A stretch of 64,000 bases of DNA, from assembly GCF_038024105.1 (NCBI RefSeq), contig NZ_CP150661.1:1054001-1118000 (forward strand). The letters are read 5' to 3'. Below, one piece after another: positions 1 to 8,904 of this stretch. A program made the translations under genes and the position numbers. The stretch comes from Polaribacter butkevichii (lineage in GTDB: Bacteria > Bacteroidota > Bacteroidia > Flavobacteriales > Flavobacteriaceae). The notes beneath the pieces are model-generated. The model made no database searches, was not told where the DNA came from, and saw only the letters and a list, made by a program, of their open reading frames with translations. Numbering within the stretch: the stretch's first letter is position 1; every line of letters starts with the position of its first letter.

Positions 1-286
1 CGGTTTTATTTAAAGACGAATTTAAAACATGAGCCACACCATTATGCTCAGAAATTCCTCTAATTGCATCTACTTGATTTTTCATCAAAGCAATTAAAGG
101 AGAAACTACAATTGCAGTTCCCTCTGTCATTAATGCTGGTAGCTGATAGCAAAGAGACTTACCTCCACCTGTTGGCATTATTACAAAAGTATTATTATTC
201 TCTACAATACTTTTAATTACTTGCTCTTGTAATCCTTTAAATTTACTAAATCCAAAGAATTTTTTTAGAGGGCTGTATAAATCCAT
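1..286 (-). CDS. recQ: ATP-dependent DNA helicase RecQ, N-terminal part (cut by window edge)
   Basis: An open minus-strand frame starts at the ATG at 286 and runs off the left edge, giving about 95 residues. RecQ is a 3'-5' superfamily 2 DNA helicase acting in recombination and replication-fork repair. The visible part has the RecQ N-terminus: [17 protein letters not shown] (motif 0), then the Walker A motif [15 protein letters not shown] around residues 38-52, then [13 protein letters not shown] (motif Ia). The DEAH box, RQC and HRDC domains lie outside the window. The gene is divergent from kdsD, with 140 bases between them. A TAnnTTTG-type element on the minus strand at 323-330 could drive it. 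The family call is firm even though only the start is seen. Confidence 0.93.
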   Translation of the reverse strand, partial: MDLYSPLKKFFGFSKFKGLQEQVIKSIVENNNTFVIMPTGGGKSLCYQLPALMTEGTAIVVSPLIALMKNQVDAIRGISEHNGVAHVLNSSLNKT

Positions 287-322
287 TTATATAAATATTC
301 GTTTAACTTTAAAATCAACGCA

Positions 323-330
323 CAAACATA
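323..330 (-). promoter_or_regulatory. candidate -7 element for recQ
   Basis: Read on the minus strand this is TATGTTTG, an exact match to the Bacteroidota -7 consensus TAnnTTTG, about 37 bases before the recQ start. I see no good TTTG box at the usual distance upstream of it, so the call is tentative. Confidence 0.35.
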
Positions 331-338
331 CTATTATA

Positions 339-369
339 TTTGCTCTAACTATAATTTATAGTAAATTTG
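339..369 (+). promoter_or_regulatory. Bacteroidota-type promoter for kdsD-tatC
   Basis: TTTG at 339-342 is followed after exactly 19 bases by TAAATTTG at 362-369. This matches both boxes and the spacing of the known Bacteroidota housekeeping promoter (TTTG, about 19 bases, TAnnTTTG). Transcription would begin near 375, giving a leader of about 50 bases before the TTG start at 426. Confidence 0.7.
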
Positions 370-425
370 CTTGTTTCTTAATCTAAAGATATAACTTTTT
401 TTTATTCTGATAAAATACCAAACAT

Positions 426-1394
426 TTGAAAAAGACAAACACAATTATAAATACTGCCAGAGAAACTATTTTAACAGAGAGTAATGCTATTGCTAATTTA
501 GCAAAATTAATTGATGCTGACTTTGAAGAAGCCGTTAAATTTATTTTAAATTCTAATGGTAGAGTAATTGTTACCGGAATTGGAAAAAGTGCAAATATTG
601 CAACTAAAATTGTTGCAACCTTTAATTCTACGGGTACTCCTGCTATTTTTATGCATGCTGCAGACGCTATTCATGGAGATTTAGGAAACGTACAAAAAGA
701 TGATGTTGTAATTTGTCTTTCTAAAAGTGGTAATACGCCAGAAATTAAAGTTTTAGTTCCGTTTATTAAAAATTATGGAAATAAAATAGTGGCAATTACA
801 AGTAATGTTGATTCTTATTTAGGCGAACATGCAGATTTTACACTAAATGCTTATGTAGAAAAAGAAGCATGCCCTAATAATTTAGCTCCTACTACAAGCA
901 CCACTGCACAATTAGTTTTAGGTGATGCGTTGGCTGTTTGTTTATTAGAGCTAAGAGGTTTTACTAGTAAAGATTTTGCAAAATATCACCCTGGAGGTGC
1001 ATTAGGAAAACGTTTATACTTAAGAGTTTCTGATTTGGTAGAAAACAACCAAATACCTAAAGTAAATGATACCGATAGTATTGCAAAAGTAATTGTAGAA
1101 ATATCTGAAAAAAGACTTGGCGTTACAGCGGTTCTTACTAAAGATAAATTGGTAGGAATTATTACCGATGGTGATATTAGAAGAATGCTTTCTAAAACCA
1201 CACAAATATCTCAATTTACAGCAAAAGATATTATGGGAAAAAGTCCTAAAACAATTCATGAAGATGCAATGGCAATAGATGCTTTAAATACCATGGAAAA
1301 AAATAGTATTACCCAAATGTTAGTTGTTGATAATAAAAATAATTATGTGGGCGTAGTACATTTACATGATTTAATTAAAGAAGGAATTTTCTAA
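426..1394 (+). CDS. kdsD: KpsF/GutQ-type D-arabinose-5-phosphate isomerase
   Basis: This 322-residue cytoplasmic enzyme would convert ribulose 5-phosphate to arabinose 5-phosphate, the first step towards Kdo for lipopolysaccharide. A SIS sugar-isomerase domain occupies about residues 35-175, with phosphosugar-binding segments GIGKSANIATKIVATFNSTG and SKSGNTPE, and the family signature KYHPGGALGKRL near residue 190. Two CBS domains follow at about 205-322. The length is normal for the family. No ATG gives a better N-terminus, so the TTG at 426 is taken as the start. The stop overlaps the tatC start by one base (TAATG), which implies translational coupling. A consensus promoter lies about 55 bases upstream. 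The exact substrate is inferred from the family. Confidence 0.9.
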   Translation: MKKTNTIINTARETILTESNAIANLAKLIDADFEEAVKFILNSNGRVIVTGIGKSANIATKIVATFNSTGTPAIFMHAADAIHGDLGNVQKDDVVICLSKSGNTPEIKVLVPFIKNYGNKIVAITSNVDSYLGEHADFTLNAYVEKEACPNNLAPTTSTTAQLVLGDALAVCLLELRGFTSKDFAKYHPGGALGKRLYLRVSDLVENNQIPKVNDTDSIAKVIVEISEKRLGVTAVLTKDKLVGIITDGDIRRMLSKTTQISQFTAKDIMGKSPKTIHEDAMAIDALNTMEKNSITQMLVVDNKNNYVGVVHLHDLIKEGIF

Positions 1395-2212
1395 TGGCAG
1401 AAAAACAAAAAGAAATGTCCTTTTTAGGTCATTTAGAAGAATTAAGGTGGCATTTGGTAAGAAGTGCATCAGCAATATTTATTATTGCTATTGTATTATT
1501 TGTGTTTCAAAAAGAAGTGTATGAAAACTTTTTACTAGCACATAGAAAACCAGACTTTATAACTTACCAATTATTTTGTGATTTTTTTACTTATTTTGGT
1601 TTGGATAGTGGGTTTTGTCATGTGGCTTTTAAAGATCACTTAATAAGTTTAAAACCAACACAACAGTTAATGAATTCTATTTGGTCTTCATTTATATTGG
1701 GTATTATTTTATCGTTTCCTTATCTTTTATGGGAGATTTGGCGATTTGTAGCACCAGGTTTAACAAAAAATGAAATAAATAAATCTAGAGGATTTATTTT
1801 TATAGCTTCTTTTCTATTTTTCTGTGGAATTGCTTTTAGTTTTTATGTAATTGCACCTATTTCGATACATTTTTTATATAATTATCAAATTACAGATTTA
1901 ATTCAGAATAACTTTACATTAGATTCACATATAGGACTCGTAACCAATATGCTACTAGGAGTTTCTATATTATTTGAATTACCTGTTTTAATTTACTTTT
2001 TAACAAAAATAGGGTTAGTAACGCCAGATTTTTTAAAGAAATATAGAAAACATGCCTTAGTAGTTGTTTTAATTTTAGCAGCTATTATTACACCACCAGA
2101 TGTTGCTAGCCAAGTAATTGTAGCAATTCCTATTCTTATTTTATATGAAGTAAGTATTAAAGTTTCAAAAGTAGTAATAAAAAAACAGCAAAGAGATGCA
2201 CGACAAAGTTAA
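1394..2212 (+). CDS. tatC: Twin-arginine translocase subunit TatC
   Basis: TatC is the multi-spanning inner-membrane receptor for twin-arginine signal peptides and works with TatA-type subunits to export folded proteins. The 272-residue protein begins with the family hallmark FLGHLEELRWHLVRS (residues 10-24) and has about six hydrophobic segments. It also carries FPYLLWEIWRFVAPGLTKNE in the first cytoplasmic loop and LAAIITPPDVASQ near the end. A periplasmic stretch at about 45-85 is longer than in E. coli TatC, as is common in Bacteroidota. The gene is coupled to kdsD by a TAATG overlap and overlaps the next gene by 17 bases in another frame. No tatA is visible in the window. Confidence 0.95.
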   Translation: MAEKQKEMSFLGHLEELRWHLVRSASAIFIIAIVLFVFQKEVYENFLLAHRKPDFITYQLFCDFFTYFGLDSGFCHVAFKDHLISLKPTQQLMNSIWSSFILGIILSFPYLLWEIWRFVAPGLTKNEINKSRGFIFIASFLFFCGIAFSFYVIAPISIHFLYNYQITDLIQNNFTLDSHIGLVTNMLLGVSILFELPVLIYFLTKIGLVTPDFLKKYRKHALVVVLILAAIITPPDVASQVIVAIPILILYEVSIKVSKVVIKKQQRDARQS

Positions 2213-2540
2213 AGAGTTTAATGACTATCGTCAGAAAATGAACGATAAAATTCTAGAAGCAGATAATAAAGTAATTAAAAGAATCTATAATTTAGATACC
2301 AACACCTTTAAAGAAGGGCACTTACCTGTTAAAACAAAAGAACTTTTAGGTTTGGTAGCTTCTGCTGTTTTACGTTGCGATGATTGTGTACAATATCATT
2401 TAGAAGCAGCAATGAAAAATGGTGTTACCAAAGAAGAAATGATGGAAACCATGTCTATTGCTACTTTAGTTGGTGGTACAATTGTAATTCCTCATTTAAG
2501 AAGAGCTGTAGAATATTGGGAAATGTTAGAAAATAAGTAA
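2196..2540 (+). CDS. Carboxymuconolactone decarboxylase-family (AhpD-like) protein
   Basis: This small cytoplasmic protein of 114 residues belongs to the CMD/AhpD family, whose members are often thiol-based peroxide-defence proteins. The key motif is the CxxC with a following histidine in LRCDDCVQYHLEAA at about residues 58-71, with the usual KTKELLGLVASA helix before it and IPHLRRAVEYWE after it. The start overlaps the end of tatC by 17 bases, so it is probably translated from the same message. The redox pair is intact, but its physiological substrate cannot be read from the sequence. There is no sign of the decarboxylase role the family name suggests. Confidence 0.85.
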   Translation: MHDKVKEFNDYRQKMNDKILEADNKVIKRIYNLDTNTFKEGHLPVKTKELLGLVASAVLRCDDCVQYHLEAAMKNGVTKEEMMETMSIATLVGGTIVIPHLRRAVEYWEMLENK

Positions 2541-2678
2541 TTAATTTTCAGTTGCAGTGGCCAGTAATAAAAAGAATCTTATGAATCTATTAAGATTTTA
2601 AAAAACAGAATTTATTACTTTTACACAAACCTACAATTACACATTTCAACAAATACACGATTACACATTTTTTAAAAT

Positions 2679-3416
2679 ATGATCTTAAGAGCAGAAAACA
2701 TAGAAAAAATTTACGGAAGTAGAAAAGTAGTTACTGGCATTTCTTTAGAAGTTCAGCAAGGTGAAATCATCGGGCTTTTAGGACCTAACGGAGCAGGAAA
2801 AACAACTTCTTTCTATATGATTGTTGGTATGATTAAACCTAATTCTGGTAAAATTTTTTTAAATGATGAAGAAATAACCGAAGATGCCATGTACAAACGT
2901 GCACAAAAAGGGATTGGGTATTTAGCACAAGAAGCTTCTGTTTTTAGAAAACTATCTGTAGAAGACAATATAATGTCTGTTTTACAATTTACAGATTTAT
3001 CTAAAAAAGAACAAAAAATTAAATTAGAGTCTTTAATTGAAGAGTTTAATATTGGTCATGTTCGTAAAAATAGAGGAGATTTATTATCAGGAGGAGAAAG
3101 ACGAAGAACAGAAATTGCACGTTGTTTAGCTTCCGACCCTAATTTTATTTTATTAGACGAACCTTTTGCTGGTGTAGACCCTATTGCAGTAGAAGATATA
3201 CAAAGTATTGTAGCGCATTTAAAAGACCGAAACATCGGTATTTTAATTACAGATCATGATGTACAAGCAACTTTAGCCATTACAGATAAAACTTACTTAA
3301 TGTATCAAGGAAGTATCCTTAAAAGCGGAACACCAGAAGAACTAGCTGCTGATGAAATGGTACGTAAAGTATATTTAGGTAAAGATTTCGAATTGAAAAA
3401 GAAGAAAGTTTTTTAA
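2679..3416 (+). CDS. lptB: LPS export ABC transporter ATP-binding protein LptB
   Basis: LptB is the cytoplasmic ATPase that, with LptF and LptG, powers extraction of lipopolysaccharide from the inner membrane into the Lpt bridge. The 245-residue protein has Walker A GPNGAGKTTSFYMIVG (about 34-49), the Q-loop segment YLAQEASVFRKLSVEDN that is typical of LptB, the signature LLSGGERRRTEIARCLA, Walker B FILLDEPFAGVDPIAV and the switch histidine in ITDHDV. Length and motifs match the family closely, apart from a lysine-rich C-terminal tail. It is separated from the preceding gene by 138 bases. It converges with the histidine kinase gene, overlapping it by 4 bases at the stops. LptF and LptG are not in the window. 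Confidence 0.93.
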   Translation: MILRAENIEKIYGSRKVVTGISLEVQQGEIIGLLGPNGAGKTTSFYMIVGMIKPNSGKIFLNDEEITEDAMYKRAQKGIGYLAQEASVFRKLSVEDNIMSVLQFTDLSKKEQKIKLESLIEEFNIGHVRKNRGDLLSGGERRRTEIARCLASDPNFILLDEPFAGVDPIAVEDIQSIVAHLKDRNIGILITDHDVQATLAITDKTYLMYQGSILKSGTPEELAADEMVRKVYLGKDFELKKKKVF

Positions 3417-4642
3417 TCTTTACAGATTGATAATTTATCTTCTTTTTTAGAAATATTAAAATAGAAACAAACTCCTTTTTTACCGTTACCTCTTTTCTTT
3501 AACACTATTTCTCCGCCTAATCTTTTTACAATAGATTTAACGGTTGCTAAACCAATACCTGTATTGTTACTGTTGGTACTGCCTAAGGTTTCAAACATTT
3601 CAAACACCTTTGTAAAATATTTTTCATCAATCCCAGGCCCATTGTCTTCGTAAGTAAAGTAATAATATTCTTTATCTTCTTTACACGTTACTGTTATTAT
3701 CGATTTTTCTTCATCTAAAAACTTCCTTGTATTGGAAATCAAATTCTGAAAAATTTGTAAAAGACCTATTTTAGAACTAAAAACATCTAAATCTAAACCA
3801 GAGGTCTCTAAAAACAACTTTTTTTCAAAATCGATATTAGCAATAATACTATCTAAAAACTCATTTAAATTAAAATGTTCAAAAACAATATTTTCACTTG
3901 TTACTTTAGCATAATTTAAAATTTCATTAATTAGAGTTTCTATATAAACAATTCTATCTCCAATTAAACCAATGTATTCTTCTGCCCCCGTGTTTTTAAA
4001 GAGAGCGCTATGATCTTCTTTTAAAACATCTAACAAAAAACTAACGCCATTTATTGGCGATTTTAAATCGTGAGTTAATCGATATGCAAAGTTATTTAAT
4101 TGATCGTTTAACTTTATAACATTACTATTAGATGCCGCTAATTCTTTATTTTTTTTTCTAAGCTCCAAAAGAATAACAACTTGTTTCGATAATAATTTTA
4201 AAGCATCTTTTTGATTTTGGGTAAGTATTCTTGGTTTATTATCAACAACACACAAAGTACCTAAAGGATATCCTTCTGAAGTATTTAACGCTGCACCAGC
4301 ATAAAAAATAACATTAGGGGCATTTATCGTTAAAGGATTATCAAAAAAACGTTTATCCTTTGTTGTATCATTTACAATAAACAGTTCGTCTGGTTCTAAA
4401 ATAGTATGTGCACAAAAAGCAATTTCTCTAGGTGTTTCTGTTACCTCTATACCATGTGTAGATTTAAACCACTGTCTATCTTTATCAATAATAGAAACAA
4501 GGGCAATTGAAGTGTTACAAATACTAGATGCTATTTTTGTAATAGCATCATATTCTTCTTCTGGTAAAGAGTCTAAAATATTATAACTTTTTAAAACATC
4601 TAACCTTTCTTTTTCATTTTGGGGGATTCTGGCTATTTCCAT
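3413..4642 (-). CDS. GAF-domain sensor histidine kinase
   Basis: This is a soluble histidine kinase of about 409 residues with no signal peptide or membrane segment. A GAF domain fills about residues 20-160 (IALVSIIDKDRQWFKS, then FCAHTI and YAGAAL). A short coiled linker leads to the dimerisation/phosphoacceptor helix with FAYRLTHDLKSPINGV, whose histidine is the likely phosphorylation site. The ATPase domain has N box LISNTRKF, G1 DNGPGID and G2 GIGLATVKSIV. I prefer the ATG at 4642 (MEIARIPQNEKERL) over the one nine bases upstream because the family begins this way. The gene overlaps the pssA 3' end by about 29 bases. No response regulator is adjacent, so its partner is unknown. Confidence 0.85.
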   Translation of the reverse strand: MEIARIPQNEKERLDVLKSYNILDSLPEEEYDAITKIASSICNTSIALVSIIDKDRQWFKSTHGIEVTETPREIAFCAHTILEPDELFIVNDTTKDKRFFDNPLTINAPNVIFYAGAALNTSEGYPLGTLCVVDNKPRILTQNQKDALKLLSKQVVILLELRKKNKELAASNSNVIKLNDQLNNFAYRLTHDLKSPINGVSFLLDVLKEDHSALFKNTGAEEYIGLIGDRIVYIETLINEILNYAKVTSENIVFEHFNLNEFLDSIIANIDFEKKLFLETSGLDLDVFSSKIGLLQIFQNLISNTRKFLDEEKSIITVTCKEDKEYYYFTYEDNGPGIDEKYFTKVFEMFETLGSTNSNNTGIGLATVKSIVKRLGGEIVLKKRGNGKKGVCFYFNISKKEDKLSICKD

Positions 4643-5357
4643 TAAATACAATTATTTTGTTAATAAGTGATATTATAATGTACAATATAATAATAAATGG
4701 AATAGAAATGAAATGTAAAGTGTAAATTAAAATGAAAGACGCAAAAAGGAAAGAATACACAATTATGTTCTTTTTAAATGAATAATCTTTAAATTTTAAA
4801 GAAAATAAAGGTAATTCTGCATTCATTAAATAGGTTAAAATCAAAGTAACTGCAATTAAAAAGTAATTACTTGTTATTAACTCCTGAGCAAACTCTATTG
4901 TAGAGTATTCTTGAATTAGAGGTAAAGAAATGATAAATAAACTCATTGCAGGTGTTGGTAAACCTATAAAAGAATCCGATTGTCTTGTATCAATATTAAA
5001 TTTAGCTAATCTATAACAAGCTCCTAAAGTTAGTAATAACCCTATAAAAGGTAAATAACTTTGTTGATTACAATCTTGAACACTATCAGTACTTTCTATT
5101 AATAATTTATAAACGATAATTCCGGGTACAACTCCACTTGTAACCATATCTGCCAAAGAATCTAATTGTTTCCCTAACTCACCAGAAACCTTTAATAAAC
5201 GTGCTGCAAAGCCATCAAAAAAGTCAAATAAGATTCCTAAAACCACAAATAAACCAGCGTAAACATAATCACCCTCAACAGCAAAAATAGTTGCCACTGT
5301 TCCACAAAAAAGATTACCAAGTGTTATTAAATTAGGAATGTGTTTTTTTAAATTCAT
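4614..5357 (-). CDS. pssA: CDP-diacylglycerol--serine O-phosphatidyltransferase
   Basis: PssA makes phosphatidylserine from CDP-diacylglycerol and serine in the inner membrane, the precursor of phosphatidylethanolamine. The CDP-alcohol phosphotransferase motif DG-x2-AR-x8-G-x3-D-x3-D is complete at about residues 48-71 (FDGFAARLLKVSGELGKQLDSLAD). The first two aspartates and the last two are the expected metal and catalytic residues. About seven hydrophobic segments span the remaining 247 residues, and the N-terminus KKHIPNLITLGNLFCG is standard. The gene leads a two-gene minus-strand unit with the histidine kinase. A phosphatidylserine decarboxylase is not in the window. Confidence 0.93.
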   Translation of the reverse strand: MNLKKHIPNLITLGNLFCGTVATIFAVEGDYVYAGLFVVLGILFDFFDGFAARLLKVSGELGKQLDSLADMVTSGVVPGIIVYKLLIESTDSVQDCNQQSYLPFIGLLLTLGACYRLAKFNIDTRQSDSFIGLPTPAMSLFIISLPLIQEYSTIEFAQELITSNYFLIAVTLILTYLMNAELPLFSLKFKDYSFKKNIIVYSFLFASFILIYTLHFISIPFIIILYIIISLINKIIVFNGNSQNPPK

Positions 5358-5592
5358 TTTTTAGTTTGATTGAAAAGCTAAAATAAGAAATCAAATTTGG
5401 GTGGTTTTAATTATTCTATATTTTTTTATGATATTTGTATGTCTTTTTAAAGAATTACAAGAAATAATATTACAGATTCAATTATTTTTTGAATAAAAAA
5501 CGTATTATTTTTTATAGTATTCTCGTTACAAAACAAAATTCATAAAAGTGAATTTGTAACTTACATTTTATTTAATAGTTTAAAACAAATAA

Positions 5593-6576
5593 ATGCCCGT
5601 ATTTACATCAGACTTCTCACCTACTTTACCTTTTAAAAATGGTCATTTTAACACCATGTACAGACCTCTTTTTATGAAAGATACTTGTAGCTTTTTACGA
5701 AAAAGAATTACTACTTGGGATCATGATTTTATAGATTTAGATTTTTCTTTAGTCGGTTCTAAAACAATTGTCATCTTAATTCATGGTTTAGAAGGAAGTT
5801 CTGAGTCTAAATACATAGCATCAACTTCTAAACACCTAAATAAAAAAGGTTTAGATACTGTTTGTTTTAATTTAAGAGGTTGCTCTGGTGATGATAATTT
5901 ACTTTTAGGCACCTATCATAGTGGAAAAACAGAAGATGTAGACTTTGTAGTAAAACATATTTTAGAAAATTACAAATATGAAAACATTATTATTATCGGC
6001 TTTAGCCTTGGAGGTAATTTAACTTTAAAATATATTGGTGAACAATCAGAAAATATATCCCCTAAAATAAAAGGTGCTATTGCCATTTCTGTTCCTATTG
6101 ATATTGCTTCTGGAGAAGTAGAGATGGAAAGATTAAAAAATAAATTATATCTAGAAGTATTTTTTAAAACCATGAAAAATAAAATTTTAGAAAAGGCTCA
6201 TAAATTTCCAGAATTTAATTTAGATAAAGACAAGTTGTTTAAAGCTACTAAATTTAAGCATTTAGAAAAGTTATATACAGTACCTGTTTTTGGTTTTGAG
6301 AGTCCGGAAGATTATTGGGCAAAAGCAAGTGCAAAACCACATTTATTAAAGATTAAAAGGCCTACTTTATTGATTAATTCTAAAGATGATACTTTTTTAT
6401 CTACAGAATGTTATCCTTATGATGAGGCACATAATTCTGATTTTTTCTTTTTTGAAGCTCCAAATTACGGTGGTCATTGTGGTTTTATGACATCTTTTAA
6501 ACCCTCAGAAAACACATGGTTAGAGCATAGAATAGAACGATTTATTAGAGAAAACATTCAGATTAACATCTTATAA
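5593..6576 (+). CDS. YheT-family alpha/beta hydrolase
   Basis: This 327-residue cytoplasmic hydrolase is of the YheT/AB-hydrolase-4 type, a family related to eukaryotic ABHD1/ABHD3 esterases. The oxyanion segment is ILIHGLEGSSESKY (about 62-75), and the nucleophile elbow is GFSLGGN near residue 138 with serine as nucleophile. The acid is probably in NSKDDTFLS and the catalytic histidine in GGHCGFM near the end. The first residues, FKNGHFNTMYRPLF, are typical of the family. The true substrate is unknown. It stands alone, 236 bases from the divergent pssA and 70 bases before the PorV-like gene. Confidence 0.85.
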   Translation: MPVFTSDFSPTLPFKNGHFNTMYRPLFMKDTCSFLRKRITTWDHDFIDLDFSLVGSKTIVILIHGLEGSSESKYIASTSKHLNKKGLDTVCFNLRGCSGDDNLLLGTYHSGKTEDVDFVVKHILENYKYENIIIIGFSLGGNLTLKYIGEQSENISPKIKGAIAISVPIDIASGEVEMERLKNKLYLEVFFKTMKNKILEKAHKFPEFNLDKDKLFKATKFKHLEKLYTVPVFGFESPEDYWAKASAKPHLLKIKRPTLLINSKDDTFLSTECYPYDEAHNSDFFFFEAPNYGGHCGFMTSFKPSENTWLEHRIERFIRENIQINIL

Positions 6577-6646
6577 ACAATATCTTTAAAAAACTACTGT
6601 TATTTTAGTATGTTTTTAGATATTTGTTACTGATAATTTTAGGCCT

Positions 6647-7717
6647 TTGAAACACAAAATATTATTTTTTATACTACTTACTCCACTCCTTTTAAGTGCA
6701 CAAGCATTTAGAAGTTACTCTAATGAGTTTTTAACCATTGGTGTTGATGCAGCAGGTCTGGGAATGAGTAAAAGTGTTGTTGCCACAACAAATGATGTAA
6801 ATTCTATATACTGGAATCCTGCGGGATTAGTTGGTATAGAAGATTATCAAGGATCATTAATGCATGCGTCTTACTTTGCAGGAATAGCCAATTATAACCA
6901 TGCAAGTTTTGCAATGCCCATAGACCGAGAAAGTGCCGTTGGTGTTTCTGTAATTCGTTTTGGTGTAGATGATATTTTAAATACTACCGAATTAATTGAT
7001 AATGATGGGAATATCGATTATAATAGAATTCAACTTTTTTCTTCGGTAGATTACGCTTTTAACTTTGCCTATGCTAGAAATTTAATATTTAAGGATGTTA
7101 AATTTGGTGTAAATGCAAAAATTGTAAGAAGGGTTATTGGAGATTTTGCTTCTTCTTGGGGATTTGGTTTTGATGCGGGTATTCAGTTTGAACGTAATTC
7201 TTGGAAATTTGGATTGATGGCAAGAGATATTACCACAACCTTTAATAGTTGGGCAATAAATGAAAATGAATTTGATAAAATTAAAGATGCCATTCCTGGA
7301 CAAAATCAAGATTTACCAGAAACCACAGAAATTACAAAACCAAAATTACAATTAGGTGTTGCAAAAAACTGGAGAGTAGGCACTTTATTTAACCTATTAG
7401 CAGAGGCAAATGCAAATATGCGATTTGCAAAAACAAATGATATTTTTTCTTCGGATGTTGTTAGTATAGATCCTGCAATGGGTTTTCAGTTAGATTATGA
7501 TGAGTTAGTGTATTTAAGAGCCGGAGTTGGTAATTTTCAATACATAACAGAATTCGACAACTCTAAATCTCTTTCTATGCAACCCAACTTTGGCCTTGGT
7601 TTTAAGTATAATGGTATTAAAATAGATTATGCTTTAACCAATATTGGTAGTGTTGGTAATGCTTTATATTCAAATATTTTTTCAATTACAATAGATTATA
7701 GTTTTTTTAGACCTTAG
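6647..7717 (+). CDS. PorV/PorQ-family outer-membrane protein
   Basis: The 356-residue product has a signal peptide (about 1-19, cleaved after LLSAQA). It then shows the PorV/PorQ pattern LTIGVDAAGLGMSKSVVATTNDVNSIYWNPAGL, a FadL-related barrel start. Repeated amphipathic strands continue to a terminal aromatic, DYSFFRP, as expected for an outer-membrane barrel. Family members include PorV, which shuttles type IX secretion substrates, and PorQ. Which of them this represents cannot be told, and a general PorV/PorQ paralogue is the safest call. Translation appears to start at a TTG because no ATG precedes the signal peptide. It lies 5 bases before the Lnb gene, so the two are co-transcribed. Confidence 0.8.
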   Translation: MKHKILFFILLTPLLLSAQAFRSYSNEFLTIGVDAAGLGMSKSVVATTNDVNSIYWNPAGLVGIEDYQGSLMHASYFAGIANYNHASFAMPIDRESAVGVSVIRFGVDDILNTTELIDNDGNIDYNRIQLFSSVDYAFNFAYARNLIFKDVKFGVNAKIVRRVIGDFASSWGFGFDAGIQFERNSWKFGLMARDITTTFNSWAINENEFDKIKDAIPGQNQDLPETTEITKPKLQLGVAKNWRVGTLFNLLAEANANMRFAKTNDIFSSDVVSIDPAMGFQLDYDELVYLRAGVGNFQYITEFDNSKSLSMQPNFGLGFKYNGIKIDYALTNIGSVGNALYSNIFSITIDYSFFRP

Positions 7718-7722
7718 TTTTT

Positions 7723-8904
7723 ATGAACAAAAAATTCTTTTTTTTATTATTTCTTCTTTCAATATATTCTCCTTTAAAGGCACAAATTCAACTCTCTAAA
7801 TCTGCAGACGTAAGTATTGTTACCGCAGGACCAGGAGAAGAATTATACGAAGCTTTTGGACATTCTGCCATAAGAATTAAAGACCCTGTTTTAAATTTAG
7901 ATTTAATTTACAACTACGGAATGTTTGATTTTAATCAGCCTAATTTTTATACAAATTTTGCTAAAGGAAACATGATTTACAGTTTAGCTCGTTATGATTT
8001 TAAATACTTTATAGCTAGTTACAGAAGAGATAGCCGTTGGTTAAAAGAGCAAATTTTAAATTTAAATCAACAAGAAAAACAAGCCTATTTTACTTTTTTA
8101 GAAAATAATGCATTACCACAAAACAGCAATTATAGATACGACCCCTATTTTGATAATTGTGCCACAAAATTAAGAGATATTACAAAAAATGTTTTAGGAG
8201 ATAAAGTATTTTTTAATGAAAATGCTATAGAAAAAGGTTTAACCTTTAGAGAATTAACCAATCATGAAATCCCTTGGAATTCTTGGGGTACTTTTGGTTT
8301 AAATTTAATTGCAGGCACAAAATTAGATGAACAAGCAACTTTTGAACAATATATGTATTTACCAGATTATGTATATAGTTCTTTTAAGAATGCAACCCTT
8401 TTTATTAAAAATCAACCTAGAGAATTAGTAAAGCAAGAAGTTGTACTTTTAAGTTTTAAAGAAAAAGAAGCAAAAACGTCTATTTTTAATCCCTTTTTAA
8501 TATTTAGTCTTATGGCTCTTTTAGGTATTTATATTACTTATAAAGACCTTAAAAATGATAAAAGAACCAAATCATTCGATTTTATTTTATTCTTTGTAAC
8601 CGGATTAATTGGTTGTATTCTTGTTTTTCTTTGGTTTTTCTCAACACATTCTACCGCACCAAATAACTTTAATTTATTATGGACTTTTGCTCCTAATTTA
8701 ATTGTTGCTTTTCTATTGTTAAAATCAGATCAAAAAAAATGGATGCAGAAATATTTATTTATATTACTCTCCTTTTTATTAATAATTCCTATTCTATGGA
8801 TTATTAAAATTCAGGTTTTTCCAATAACAATAATCCCCTTATTAATCTTACTATTTGTTAGGTATTTCTATTTATCAAAAAAATTATTGACCTTTAAAGT
8901 ATAA
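7723..8904 (+). CDS. lnb: Lipoprotein N-acyltransferase Lnb (DUF4105 protein)
   Basis: The 393-residue protein has a signal peptide (1-20), a periplasmic DUF4105 domain (about 25-225) and four or five membrane helices (about 245-385). In Bacteroides, DUF4105 proteins of this layout were shown to N-acylate lipoproteins, replacing the absent Lnt. The conserved residues are present: histidine in EAFGHSAIRIKD near residue 47 and cysteine in YFDNCATKLRDIT near residue 145, the expected catalytic pair of a thiol acyltransferase. A KLDEQATFEQYMYLPDY segment, also typical, follows. It is co-transcribed with the PorV-like gene. Its last 21 bases overlap the 3' end of the convergent sugar transferase gene. 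Function is assigned by family, with no direct evidence here. Confidence 0.8.
   Translation: MNKKFFFLLFLLSIYSPLKAQIQLSKSADVSIVTAGPGEELYEAFGHSAIRIKDPVLNLDLIYNYGMFDFNQPNFYTNFAKGNMIYSLARYDFKYFIASYRRDSRWLKEQILNLNQQEKQAYFTFLENNALPQNSNYRYDPYFDNCATKLRDITKNVLGDKVFFNENAIEKGLTFRELTNHEIPWNSWGTFGLNLIAGTKLDEQATFEQYMYLPDYVYSSFKNATLFIKNQPRELVKQEVVLLSFKEKEAKTSIFNPFLIFSLMALLGIYITYKDLKNDKRTKSFDFILFFVTGLIGCILVFLWFFSTHSTAPNNFNLLWTFAPNLIVAFLLLKSDQKKWMQKYLFILLSFLLIIPILWIIKIQVFPITIIPLLILLFVRYFYLSKKLLTFKV

Noticed and set aside
986..1259. Minus-strand frames of 70-80 codons inside kdsD
   Set aside because: They lie wholly inside a well-supported gene on the other strand and have no domain or context. Similar shadow frames elsewhere were left out for the same reason.
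2541..2678. Possible terminator (AAGAATCTT and AAGATTTT) before lptB
   Set aside because: The stem is only about six bases with a mismatch and a long loop, too weak to call.
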